64,000 nucleotides of DNA. Origin: Planctomycetaceae bacterium (GTDB lineage Bacteria > Planctomycetota > Phycisphaerae > Phycisphaerales > SM1A02). The first letter of the stretch is position 1; every line of letters starts with the position of its first letter. Below the pieces are notes generated by a model that saw only the letters and a list, made by a program, of their open reading frames with translations, was not told the origin of the DNA and did no database searches. Location: the NCBI GenBank assembly GCA_947490615.1, contig CANLHK010000001.1:62001-126000 (forward strand), in the 5' to 3' direction. Shown piece by piece: positions 49,029-57,023 of the stretch. Made by a program: the position numbers and the translations under genes.

Positions 49029-52000
49029 TCAGCGGCCACCCGCAGCACGAGTGCGCGACTTTCGCAGGAGCGTTTCCGCGGTTGCATCCTGCGGCGAACA
49101 TGGCAGCGGGTCGATGGTCTCCCCATCACGCGTGAAGAGGTCCATGTCCTTACACCAGCCATCGACTTCCAAGAGATAGCGACGCGTGGTTCCCAGAGCG
49201 CGGGCTTCCGTGGGCGAAGCGAACTCCAAGCTCACTTCCTCACCAGGACCAAAGATCACAGGCGCGCCATCGGCGGAGGCCACCAATTCCGTCGCGTCAC
49301 CGAAGTCGGTGTAGAGCCCGCGTTGGTGGCGGCAATCCCACAACGGCAGCGTGCGGTTGCGATCGTAGAAAGGCTGACGCTGTGGACCCGTGGTCCGCAA
49401 GGCAAATCCTGGTGCGGTAAGCGTCGCGCGCAACAGCGGACACTCCATCGGTTGCCGCGGCAACGGCTCGCGCGCGACAAGCCGCACGCTGTCGAAGTAG
49501 ATCTCCATGTTGGTGCGCAGGCGGAGCGTTGTCGTGCCCACTGGAAGTTTCTCGTGCGGAATCGGTAACGCCAAACGGCGCGGCATCCCCGCGGGATAGC
49601 CCCACTCAGGCACAAGCTCGACCCACGATCCATCGACGCCGCGTGCTTCGAGCGTCACGGCGCGATAGGTCGCGCCTGCTTGCCACGCAGCGAACATGGT
49701 CTGGCAGTAGGGATACTCAATCCAACCATCGATGACGAGCCACGGATCGTTGATGCTTTCAATCGTCGTGTCAAACGAGAGCTCGATGACCTGCTCGTTC
49801 TTGAGTCTTCCGATGAAGCGCGCATCGAGCACTCCTGGATCTACCGCCAGAAGATCGGCCGACGCAAGCGTGGCGTTTCCGCGCGGGAGCCACTCACTCG
49901 TCCACGCCACCGCGGCACTCGTTGGTGGAGCGCCACCGAGACCAAGCCGCTCATCGGGCGCGATGTCCCATCCCGCAGGAAGATCCAGCGCAAAGAGCCG
50001 CGCGCGGTCAAGCATGCAGGATTCCTCCATCGGCTCTCCAAGGGAAAGGGCAAGTGATCCGTCAGACTTTGGAACGAGCGCCTGCAACGGAAGGACCAGC
50101 ATTTCGTGCGGACGCGGCTCGGCGTAGACCCCTGGCTCAAGCAAGAATCCAACGCCGCCAACGCCCAAGAGGTCGGTCACGAAGCGTTGCGAGGTTCCAT
50201 CAAACGCAAAGAGCACAGGGCACGACGAGAGCTGCCGCTGCGTCTCGGTGATCGCGTGCACTTTGCCTGCAGCGAGATTGATCTCGCTTTGCAGGACACC
50301 ATCGGACCACTCGACTTCGAGGAGCTCGATGCCATTGGCCGTACCAACACCCACAGGAATCGGCGCGAGCGATTGACTGCGGCCAGTCTGCGCGCGAAAC
50401 GACTCGCCGCCCGACCAGACGCCGCCCGTGCGCGCCGCAAACGAAGTGCCGATGCCACTCGCGTTCGAGCGCATCGATTGGCTCTCATCGGCGCGCCCCG
50501 AAAAACCAACAGCCGCAAACGCACCGCGATCGCTGCCGGGCTCCCACAAGAGTGGCGCAGCGCCCGCGCGCAGCGTGATGAGATGCGCACCGAAGGTCGG
50601 CTCGAGGACCATGAGTTGTGTGCGCACAGCCAGCGGCGGAACGGCGAATTCCTGCAGGAGGCGCAGCGATTCCGAGTGCATGGCGATGCGATCACTTCCG
50701 AGGACCATCAGTTCGGAGTGCCCGTCACCCGTGACATCCCCCACGCCAAGCTCGATACCGCGCGTGGCAGGAATCGGCTCGTAGCGCGTGGCGAGTCGAA
50801 GATGACCCTGCGACGCCACGACCGCGCGTCGCAGCGGCAGATCAGCGATCTCAATGATGGCCGCACTGCTCGTTGCATCGTTCAACTGACTTTCGGAGAT
50901 GCCTGGCGCTGTGCCCGCGGTCCACTTCCACAGTCGCTCATTGAGGAGCAACTGGTGCGGAAGAACTTCGTTGAGGATGAAGATGTCGGCGTCGCGGTCG
51001 TAATCAAAATCGCCCACGATCACGGAGATGGGAAGACGCGACTCGACGGCGATTCCCGCACTCTCACCGATCGCCTTGAATCCCTCGGCCCCCGTGTTGG
51101 CTAGCAGTTCGTTGGGAGAGTCTCGATAGAGCAAGAGAAGATCGAGATCGCCATCGTGATCGAGATCCGCCAGCGCGCCGTCGTTGCAGCTACCGCCAGG
51201 ACCTTGGGCTTTCCACTCGGCGGTCGCATCGTGAAACGCGCCGAGTTCGTTCTGCAGGAGCAGTGCGTTGCCGCCACTTCGGCAGACATAGACATCAACG
51301 CGCCCATTGCCATCGATGTCGCCGAACAAGACCGAGTTGGCGCGCGGACCGATGAGGGCGGTCAATGGATGCGTCGGCGCAGCGTGGAAGAGGCCTCCCT
51401 CACGACCAAAGAGCACGAGCGTGCGCGCTTCGGGATCGCCCTTGGCGTCGGCGACAAACTGCCCGCGCACGAGGATGAGATCAAGCCGCGCATCTCCATC
51501 GAGATCCACGCTCACTGCGTGTTGCGCGACATCCGTCGACCAGGTGATGGCGACAGGTGTGTCGAGGCGAATCTCTCGTGGCTCGAGGAAGATCGAAGCC
51601 GGAGCTCCAGGCGTCGCCGCGGGTTTGACCGTTGGCACAGCCGTTTCTGGAAGCACCGCCAAGGCAAGCGCGCCCGTGCGGGTGTACTTGAACTCCGCTG
51701 CGTGCGCGCGCGGATTGGCGGCAAGAATCTCAAACGCGGCCAGCGCACGCTCGGCGCGCGCCTCGTCACCGAGTTTGCGCGCGCACCGCTGAATCCCCAA
51801 AGGAGCGCTCTTCAGATTGGAGTCCGCAGCAGCGGCCCGCACAAACGCCTCGAGCGCCGCAGCAGTCTGGTCGGATTGTTCGAGCGCCTGCGCGGCAAAG
51901 TACTGCGCGTATCCGTCGCTGCTGCGATTGCGCGCGATCGCCTCAAGCAATGGCGCGGCCTCACTCGCACGCCCCATGTAGAGCGCGCACAACGCCTCGG

Positions 52001-52415
52001 CGTAGCGAGCGCGTTCAGCGAGCGCCTTTGAAGGCTCGGTCGCCTGAAACGCACGCAACAACGCCATCGCTTCATCTTGCGCGCCCTCACGCGACTGGTT
52101 CATGATCGCGAGCGCCTGATTGAGCAGCGCTTCGGGTGGTGCGTCTTCTTGCCGAGCAATCTTGGCAAACGCAGCGGCGGCGCCCTCAAAATCAAATTGC
52201 CCCATCAATCCCACGGCGCTGTTCATCGCGGCCTGCGTTGGAGCATCCGTCGTGCGCGCCACAACTGAAGGTCCTGCGGAATCACCACCGCATGACCCGA
52301 GTAAGCCCAACGACGCGACAACTCCCACAAGACACGCAGCGTTCCCGCACCGCGTCACGGCGCTGCAGGTCGCGAGGACGAAACTAGGAGGAAACCGACG
52401 GACGACTCGACGCAT
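49029..52415 (-). CDS. TPR-FG-GAP-ASPIC/UnbV lipoprotein
   Basis: 1128 residues. The signal peptide ends in the lipobox LLGSC, so it is a lipoprotein. Residues about 55-240 are TPR-like ('GLMGQFDFEGAAAAFAKIAR', 'YAQYFAAQALEQSDQTAAAL'). Next are FG-GAP/VCBS repeats with D-x-D-G-D loops ('SVDLDGDARLDLILVRG', 'LFGDIDGNGRVDVYVCRSGG', 'ALADLDHDGDLDLLLLYR'), then an ASPIC/UnbV-like module ('GIELLEVEWSDGVLQSEINL'). The C-terminal ~400-residue region begins at 'SCPVLFAFDGTSQRFVTDLL', a block I associate with large TPR-UnbV proteins. It lies between the nitrilase and the pentaheme cytochrome (gaps 18 and 20 bases), so the three are probably co-expressed at the cell envelope. Confidence 0.82.
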   Translation of the reverse strand: MRRVVRRFPPSFVLATCSAVTRCGNAACLVGVVASLGLLGSCGGDSAGPSVVARTTDAPTQAAMNSAVGLMGQFDFEGAAAAFAKIARQEDAPPEALLNQALAIMNQSREGAQDEAMALLRAFQATEPSKALAERARYAEALCALYMGRASEAAPLLEAIARNRSSDGYAQYFAAQALEQSDQTAAALEAFVRAAAADSNLKSAPLGIQRCARKLGDEARAERALAAFEILAANPRAHAAEFKYTRTGALALAVLPETAVPTVKPAATPGAPASIFLEPREIRLDTPVAITWSTDVAQHAVSVDLDGDARLDLILVRGQFVADAKGDPEARTLVLFGREGGLFHAAPTHPLTALIGPRANSVLFGDIDGNGRVDVYVCRSGGNALLLQNELGAFHDATAEWKAQGPGGSCNDGALADLDHDGDLDLLLLYRDSPNELLANTGAEGFKAIGESAGIAVESRLPISVIVGDFDYDRDADIFILNEVLPHQLLLNERLWKWTAGTAPGISESQLNDATSSAAIIEIADLPLRRAVVASQGHLRLATRYEPIPATRGIELGVGDVTGDGHSELMVLGSDRIAMHSESLRLLQEFAVPPLAVRTQLMVLEPTFGAHLITLRAGAAPLLWEPGSDRGAFAAVGFSGRADESQSMRSNASGIGTSFAARTGGVWSGGESFRAQTGRSQSLAPIPVGVGTANGIELLEVEWSDGVLQSEINLAAGKVHAITETQRQLSSCPVLFAFDGTSQRFVTDLLGVGGVGFLLEPGVYAEPRPHEMLVLPLQALVPKSDGSLALSLGEPMEESCMLDRARLFALDLPAGWDIAPDERLGLGGAPPTSAAVAWTSEWLPRGNATLASADLLAVDPGVLDARFIGRLKNEQVIELSFDTTIESINDPWLVIDGWIEYPYCQTMFAAWQAGATYRAVTLEARGVDGSWVELVPEWGYPAGMPRRLALPIPHEKLPVGTTTLRLRTNMEIYFDSVRLVAREPLPRQPMECPLLRATLTAPGFALRTTGPQRQPFYDRNRTLPLWDCRHQRGLYTDFGDATELVASADGAPVIFGPGEEVSLEFASPTEARALGTTRRYLLEVDGWCKDMDLFTRDGETIDPLPCSPQDATAETLLRKSRTRAAGGR

Positions 52416-52433
52416 GCGGGCAGGATACGCCTT

Positions 52434-53552
52434 TCACTCAAGCGTGCGTTTGGCCGCAGCGATGCGCGCGTCGTTCTGTTCGATGGTGATACTCGCGCTG
52501 CCCGCGCGCGCAAATCGCGGAATCGCGGCGTAGGGATAGACCTCCGAGCGAAGATGGGCGCGCATGTCATGCCCGCGGCGTCGCTCGCGCGCTTCACGCA
52601 GCGCGCCGAGATCAATCGGAGCCACCACAACCTTCTCACCCGCACCTGGATCAGCTTGCGCAAGGATGCGGCCATCGAAGTCAACCGCCATCGATCCGCC
52701 TGGCCACGAGAACGGCGGATAGCCCTCGAAGGTCGCGCCTTGATTGCAGGCGAGCACAAACGCGGTGTTCTCAATCGCGCGCGCGCGGTTGATCGTCGTC
52801 CACCAATCCATCGGAGCCGTCGCTCCCCACGGATCCATGTACGCACTCACGCGCACCAAGACCTCCGCGCCATTGAAGGCCAGTTGTCGAATCGCTTCAG
52901 GAAAGAGCCAGTCGTAACAGATCGCGCAACCGATGCGCCCAATCTCGGTGTCGGCGACGGGAAAGGGATTCTCGCTGTAGTCCGCAAAATCATGGGGACT
53001 CGCGTGGACCTCCCACGGGATCCACGGATTCACTTTGCGGTACTTGGCCGCGATGCCATCGGGCCCGATGAGGCAAGTCGTGTTGAACACCGCACCAGGA
53101 AACCGCGCGTCGCGCTCGATGAAGGTACCCGTTTGCACGAAGCAACCAGTCTTCTTGGCAAAGCGCGTGTAGGCGTCGGTGTGATCGTTGGGGATCTCGA
53201 CGGCGAGGTGCTCGAGCAACTCTGCAACGGTGAAATACACTGGCGCAGCGTGGGCAAACTCGGGGAACGCGATCAATCGCACATCAAAGAACGGCGCGTA
53301 GCCCGCCACGGTCTGCTCGGCCATGGCGATCATGCGACTGACGCGCTCGGGGATTTCCGCGCGGGTCTTCGGATTTGCGAATGCGGTTTGGATCGCAGCA
53401 GCGTGGTAGCGCGGCGCAGCGCGCGTCGGGCGCGGCGTTGCGTCCGATTGCGCCTCAATCCTCTCCGAGGGGACCGCGAGTGCCGCAGCTCCCACCGCCA
53501 CCGAACCAAGGAACTCGCGTCGTGAGGCGTTGGATGGATCAGGCTCCGTCAT
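52434..53552 (-). CDS. Tat-exported nitrilase-superfamily amidohydrolase
   Basis: 372 residues from ATG 53552 (MTEPDPSNASRREFLGS). The twin-arginine motif SRREFLG with the following hydrophobic stretch (VAVGAAALAV) predicts Tat export. The nitrilase catalytic triad is visible: Glu98 in FPEF, Lys173 in KYRKVNPW, Cys212 in CAICYDWLFPE. Family members hydrolyse C-N bonds of nitriles, amides or N-carbamoyl compounds. Additional 'HASPHDFADYSE' and 'VSAYMDPWGATAPMDWW' segments are not diagnostic. It sits in an operon with IscX, ferredoxin and a multiheme cytochrome, an unusual setting for this enzyme; an exported nitrilase is also less common than a cytosolic one. Confidence 0.9.
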   Translation of the reverse strand: MTEPDPSNASRREFLGSVAVGAAALAVPSERIEAQSDATPRPTRAAPRYHAAAIQTAFANPKTRAEIPERVSRMIAMAEQTVAGYAPFFDVRLIAFPEFAHAAPVYFTVAELLEHLAVEIPNDHTDAYTRFAKKTGCFVQTGTFIERDARFPGAVFNTTCLIGPDGIAAKYRKVNPWIPWEVHASPHDFADYSENPFPVADTEIGRIGCAICYDWLFPEAIRQLAFNGAEVLVRVSAYMDPWGATAPMDWWTTINRARAIENTAFVLACNQGATFEGYPPFSWPGGSMAVDFDGRILAQADPGAGEKVVVAPIDLGALREARERRRGHDMRAHLRSEVYPYAAIPRFARAGSASITIEQNDARIAAAKRTLE

Positions 53553-53596
53553 GGGCAACTCGAACTCCGTTGGCGATCACTCGCGATCAGTCGCGT

Positions 53597-53794
53597 TCAC
53601 TCTCGTTCATCAATCCACGCCTGCTGAATCGCCTCGAGAATGCGCTCGTTGCAGGGATGCCCTGCTTCCTCGTGGAATCCATCGAGACCGAGCACGAGCG
53701 ACTTCAGCGCGGGAAACGAGATCGTACTCGGCTCAAGCGTCGGGTGCGCATCGACGAGCGCCTCGGCGATCTGCTGGACATCAAGCCAATGCAT
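53597..53794 (-). CDS. iscX: IscX-like Fe-S cluster assembly protein
   Basis: 65 residues, the exact size of IscX (YfhJ). MHWLDVQQIAEALVDAHPTL, 'TISFPALKSLVLGL' and 'NERILEAIQQAWIDERE' align with the family's W-x-D-x-x-x-I-A-x-x-L and N-E-x-I-L-E-A-I-x-x-x-W-x-D-E blocks. IscX binds IscS and iron and modulates the rate of cluster formation. The start has GGAG 7 bases upstream. It lies 10 bases after a 2Fe-2S ferredoxin gene, reproducing the fdx-iscX order at the end of proteobacterial isc operons. The rest of an isc operon is absent. Confidence 0.88.
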   Translation of the reverse strand: MHWLDVQQIAEALVDAHPTLEPSTISFPALKSLVLGLDGFHEEAGHPCNERILEAIQQAWIDERE

Positions 53795-53804
53795 GGCTCC
53801 GCAC

Positions 53805-54221
53805 TCAGTGCGGAATCTCCTTCACGGCGTTGCGGTTCCACGAGGGCACACGGATCACAATCGGTGTCCGACGCCCTTCGCCGATGTCCTTGAGTTCGCA
53901 CTGACAAGCCAGCCGAGAAACTCGACGAAGACCTGGCGCCTCTTCAACGCGGTCTTCTTCGTCTTCCTTGGCCTCGTTGACCTGCTCCGAGCCTTGCTCG
54001 AGGTAGATGTGGCAAGTCGAACAGGCGCAGACTCCGCCGCAAGCGTGCTCAATGTTGATGCCGTTGTCGAGCGCGACTTCCAAGAGCGACTCATGCTCGC
54101 CACCGAGCACATGCCACTCTTTCTGTGGCGTCGCGGTCAGCCCCTCGGGGTCTTCGAGGAGGAAGGTGATTGGGATGACGGGCGGCCCGTGTTGATGATC
54201 GTCGTCGCGCTTGAGGTGCAT
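53805..54221 (-). CDS. fdx: 2Fe-2S ferredoxin (Isc/adrenodoxin type)
   Basis: 138 residues from ATG 54221 (MHLKRDDDHQHGPPVIPITF); the ORF-track start at 54314 has no support. Cluster ligands: HACGGVCACSTCHIYL gives C-x5-C-x2-C and 'SRLACQCEL' supplies the fourth cysteine, the vertebrate-type/Isc Fdx pattern. 'EHESLLEVALDNGINIEHAC' is the conserved lead-in. It would pass electrons in Fe-S biogenesis or to a partner oxidoreductase. First gene of a minus-strand run fdx-iscX-nitrilase-TPR/UnbV-pentaheme cytochrome. A His/Asp-rich N-terminus (about 25 residues) is unusual. Confidence 0.9.
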   Translation of the reverse strand: MHLKRDDDHQHGPPVIPITFLLEDPEGLTATPQKEWHVLGGEHESLLEVALDNGINIEHACGGVCACSTCHIYLEQGSEQVNEAKEDEEDRVEEAPGLRRVSRLACQCELKDIGEGRRTPIVIRVPSWNRNAVKEIPH

Positions 54222-54352
54222 AGGAGAACTCGAAGCGTGATGGTACCGAGAGGCCGCGGGAGGCGAATTGCTATCCTGCGGCCGAGGAAGGGTCGCGTGC
54301 GAGAGTCCCCGCACACGAGCCCGAGCACTTCAATACTGGCAACGGAGATCCG

Positions 54353-55843
54353 ATGGTGCCCACGCTTAGTCGTGACCTCGACGGCACGCACCCCTTGGTG
54401 GTCATCGAGACCGATGACGAAACGGAGCTTCGCGAAGCACTCTTCGCAGCCATCGATTCCTCCTTCGCCTACCGCCGATGGAGCGCCGTGCATGGCGTGG
54501 TCCCTGCACGCCTGGCCGAAAACGAGCCCATCGCCGACACCGAGCAAGCCGTTGCGGCCTTGGTCTGGCTCACACTGCACGGCGGCAGCGATCCATCGGT
54601 GACGGTGTTCTTTGACCTCGGTGCCCATCTCACCGATCCGCGCACCCTGCGCGCACTCAAAGAAGCGATCGCCTGGGCGCGGCTGCGAGGCAGCGTGCTG
54701 GTGCTTGTCGAGCGAAGCGCCAACCTTCCCGATGCGATTCAGGCCGAGGCGCACCATTCCAAGCAACAACTTCCAAACGACGAAGAGCTCGAAGCAGTGG
54801 TGCGCGAAACCGTGCGCAATGTTTCCAAGGCACGAACGATCGAAGCGTCGATTCGTCGCACCACGCTCTCCGCCATCGCGCGCTCCATGCGTGGACTCAC
54901 GCGTCGACAGGCGCGTTCGGTCATCACGGCCTCGATCGTGGAGGACAACGCCTTCAACGACAAAGATCTTGAGCAAGTGATGCTCCACAAGCGCAACGCG
55001 TGCGCTGATCTTGATGGCGTACTGGAGTTCGTGCAGGCGCCCGTGTCGATGGATCGAGTCGGCGGATTGCAGCGACTCAAGTCCTGGCTTGCAGCACGCG
55101 AACTCTCGAGCGCAGTCGAAGCGGAGCAATTCGGGTTGTCGCTTCCGCGCGGTGTACTCCTGCTCGGCGTGCAAGGCGCGGGCAAGAGTCTTGCCGCCAA
55201 GGCCGTTGCGACGGCGTGGCGGGTTCCGCTTCTGCGTCTCGACGCGGGCGCGCTGTTTGACAAGTTTGTTGGTGAGAGCGAGCGCAAACTCCGCGACTCT
55301 CTCGCGCAAGCGGATCGCATGGCCCCCGCAGTCCTGTGGATCGACGAGATTGAGAAAGGCTTCGCGAGCGCGAGTTCGGTCTCGTCCGACGGCGGACTCT
55401 CGCGCCGCATGTTCGGCACGCTCTTGACTTGGATGCAAGAGCGCACCGCGGGAACTTTCCTCGTCGCCACCGCCAACGACATCTCCGCACTACCGCCCGA
55501 ACTCCTTCGCAAGGGACGCTTCGACGAGATCTTCTTCGTCGATCTGCCCGATGCCCCCGTGCGGCGCATGATCTTCGGCATCCACCTGACCCAACGCAAA
55601 CGCGTGACGACGGCCTTCGACATGGACTCGTTGATCACCGCGACCAACGGCTTCAGCGGTGCTGAGATTGAAGCGGGTATCGAAAGCGCGCTGCGTGTCG
55701 CGTTCGCGGATGGGCGACGCGATCTCACGACCGAGGATCTCGTGGCCGCCTACGAGGCCAGTCCGCCCATCTCGGTGATCATGGCCGATCGCATGACCGA
55801 GTTGCGCGCCTGGTCGCGCGGCCGCTGCGTTCCCGCTGACTGA
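54353..55843 (+). CDS. AAA ATPase (Ycf46-like)
   Basis: 496 residues. The N-terminal ~230 residues form an inactive P-loop-like or RecA-like domain ('VTVFFDLGAHLTDPRTLRAL', 'GSVLVLVERSANLPDAIQ'). The C-terminal AAA domain has Walker A GVQGAGKS, Walker B 'AVLWIDEIEK', sensor-1 'FLVATANDISALPPELLRKGRFDEIFFV' with the arginine finger, and a lid with 'ATNGFSGAEIEAGI'. This architecture matches the Ycf46/AAA proteins of cyanobacteria and some other phyla, whose role is not firmly known. It is divergently transcribed from fdx with a 131-base shared region. No protease domain is attached. Confidence 0.85.
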   Translation: MVPTLSRDLDGTHPLVVIETDDETELREALFAAIDSSFAYRRWSAVHGVVPARLAENEPIADTEQAVAALVWLTLHGGSDPSVTVFFDLGAHLTDPRTLRALKEAIAWARLRGSVLVLVERSANLPDAIQAEAHHSKQQLPNDEELEAVVRETVRNVSKARTIEASIRRTTLSAIARSMRGLTRRQARSVITASIVEDNAFNDKDLEQVMLHKRNACADLDGVLEFVQAPVSMDRVGGLQRLKSWLAARELSSAVEAEQFGLSLPRGVLLLGVQGAGKSLAAKAVATAWRVPLLRLDAGALFDKFVGESERKLRDSLAQADRMAPAVLWIDEIEKGFASASSVSSDGGLSRRMFGTLLTWMQERTAGTFLVATANDISALPPELLRKGRFDEIFFVDLPDAPVRRMIFGIHLTQRKRVTTAFDMDSLITATNGFSGAEIEAGIESALRVAFADGRRDLTTEDLVAAYEASPPISVIMADRMTELRAWSRGRCVPAD

Positions 55844-55886
55844 GGCGCTGACTGAGCCTCATCGCGTTCTCTGCTAGGCTCGCGAA

Positions 55887-57023
55887 ATGCCCGGCGCGGC
55901 CAGCCACCCAACTCTTCGACCGCTCGGGCTCACCCGAGTGCAGTTTGTTGCGGCGGCGAGTGAACGCGGCCGATCGCCGAGCAAGGCCCGCGACGAGTAC
56001 AAGGCACTCTTCCGCGAGGGAAAGCCCGCTGCGTGGTTTGCCGAACCCGGCGTCGAACTGCCCGACTATCCCGTCTCGGCGACCCTCGTCGATGGCGAGA
56101 CCTCGAAGTTTGTGCTCCGCCACGAAGACGGACTCGAAACCGAGAGCGTGCTCATTCCCATGCCGCGCTCAACAGGCACCACGACGACGCTGTGCGTTTC
56201 GAGCCAAGTGGGCTGCGCGATGGGATGCCACTTCTGTGAGACCGCGCAGATGGGACTCCTGAAGAATCTGCGCGCCGACCAAATCGTGCACCAGTGGTTC
56301 TCTGCGACGCATCGTGTGCAACACAGCGCTTCACGCGCGGTGAAGAACATCGTCTTCATGGGCATGGGTGAGCCAACCGACAACATCGATGAGGTGATCC
56401 AATCCGTCCGCGTGCTCACTGATCACGATGGTGCGTCGGTGCCTGCGTCGAACATCTCCATCTCGACGGTGGGCAACCCTGATGGCATCGTCAAGATCGG
56501 CGAACTCGTCCGCGAGCGCGGCTTTCACCGACTCAACCTTGCGCTCTCGCTCAACGCACCCAACGATGAGATCCGCACCCAGATCATGCCCGTCAATCGC
56601 GCGTGGCCGATGGCGCGACTCAAAGAGGCGCTCGTGTCCTTCCCGCGCTTCTCGCAGGCTGCGTTCTGCGTGGAGTATGTGCTCATCCCTGGCGTGAATG
56701 ACCGCGACGAACACTGCGACGAGGTCTGCGCGTTCTTGCGCGACATCCGCTGTTCGCTCAATGTGATCCCCTACAACCCGCGGCGCAATTCTCCCTGGCC
56801 TGCGCCCGCGGAAGCGTCGGTCGAGCGATTCGTTGCACGCGCCTTGACCAACGGGCAATTCACCAAACGACGCGGCACCAAGGGACGCGATGTGATGGCT
56901 GCCTGCGGACAACTTGGCAACGAGAAGATTCGGCAGCGCAAGCTGGTGCACGACGACGGATCGTCGCAGCCGATCAAGTTGCGCATCAGCACGCGCGAGG
57001 CGACGCGCGAGGAACAGACATGA
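55887..57023 (+). CDS. rlmN: RlmN/Cfr-family radical SAM rRNA methyltransferase
   Basis: 378 residues. The enzyme group methylates C2 (RlmN) or C8 (Cfr) of A2503 in 23S rRNA and certain tRNAs. Radical SAM cysteines are C110, C114 and C117 (VGCAMGCHFCETAQMGL). 'NIVFMGMGEPTDN' is the GGEP-like SAM site. The catalytic C-terminal cysteine is in 'GRDVMAACGQLG'. 'RLNLALSLNAPNDEIRTQIMP' and 'FCVEYVLIPGVND' are family blocks. The residues after the CxxC are E-T where most RlmN have A-T. A housekeeping RlmN role is more likely than resistance. It overlaps the ABC transporter gene by ATGA. Confidence 0.85.
   Translation: MPGAASHPTLRPLGLTRVQFVAAASERGRSPSKARDEYKALFREGKPAAWFAEPGVELPDYPVSATLVDGETSKFVLRHEDGLETESVLIPMPRSTGTTTTLCVSSQVGCAMGCHFCETAQMGLLKNLRADQIVHQWFSATHRVQHSASRAVKNIVFMGMGEPTDNIDEVIQSVRVLTDHDGASVPASNISISTVGNPDGIVKIGELVRERGFHRLNLALSLNAPNDEIRTQIMPVNRAWPMARLKEALVSFPRFSQAAFCVEYVLIPGVNDRDEHCDEVCAFLRDIRCSLNVIPYNPRRNSPWPAPAEASVERFVARALTNGQFTKRRGTKGRDVMAACGQLGNEKIRQRKLVHDDGSSQPIKLRISTREATREEQT

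Noticed and set aside
54137-55438. 433-residue minus-strand ORF opposite the AAA ATPase
   Set aside because: Antisense shadow; Walker A/B of the + strand gene are intact and the ORF overlaps ferredoxin.
55887-57023. Cfr resistance methyltransferase
   Set aside because: Family cannot be split by motif alone; the chromosomal context and C-terminal block look more like housekeeping RlmN or an RlmN-like lineage.
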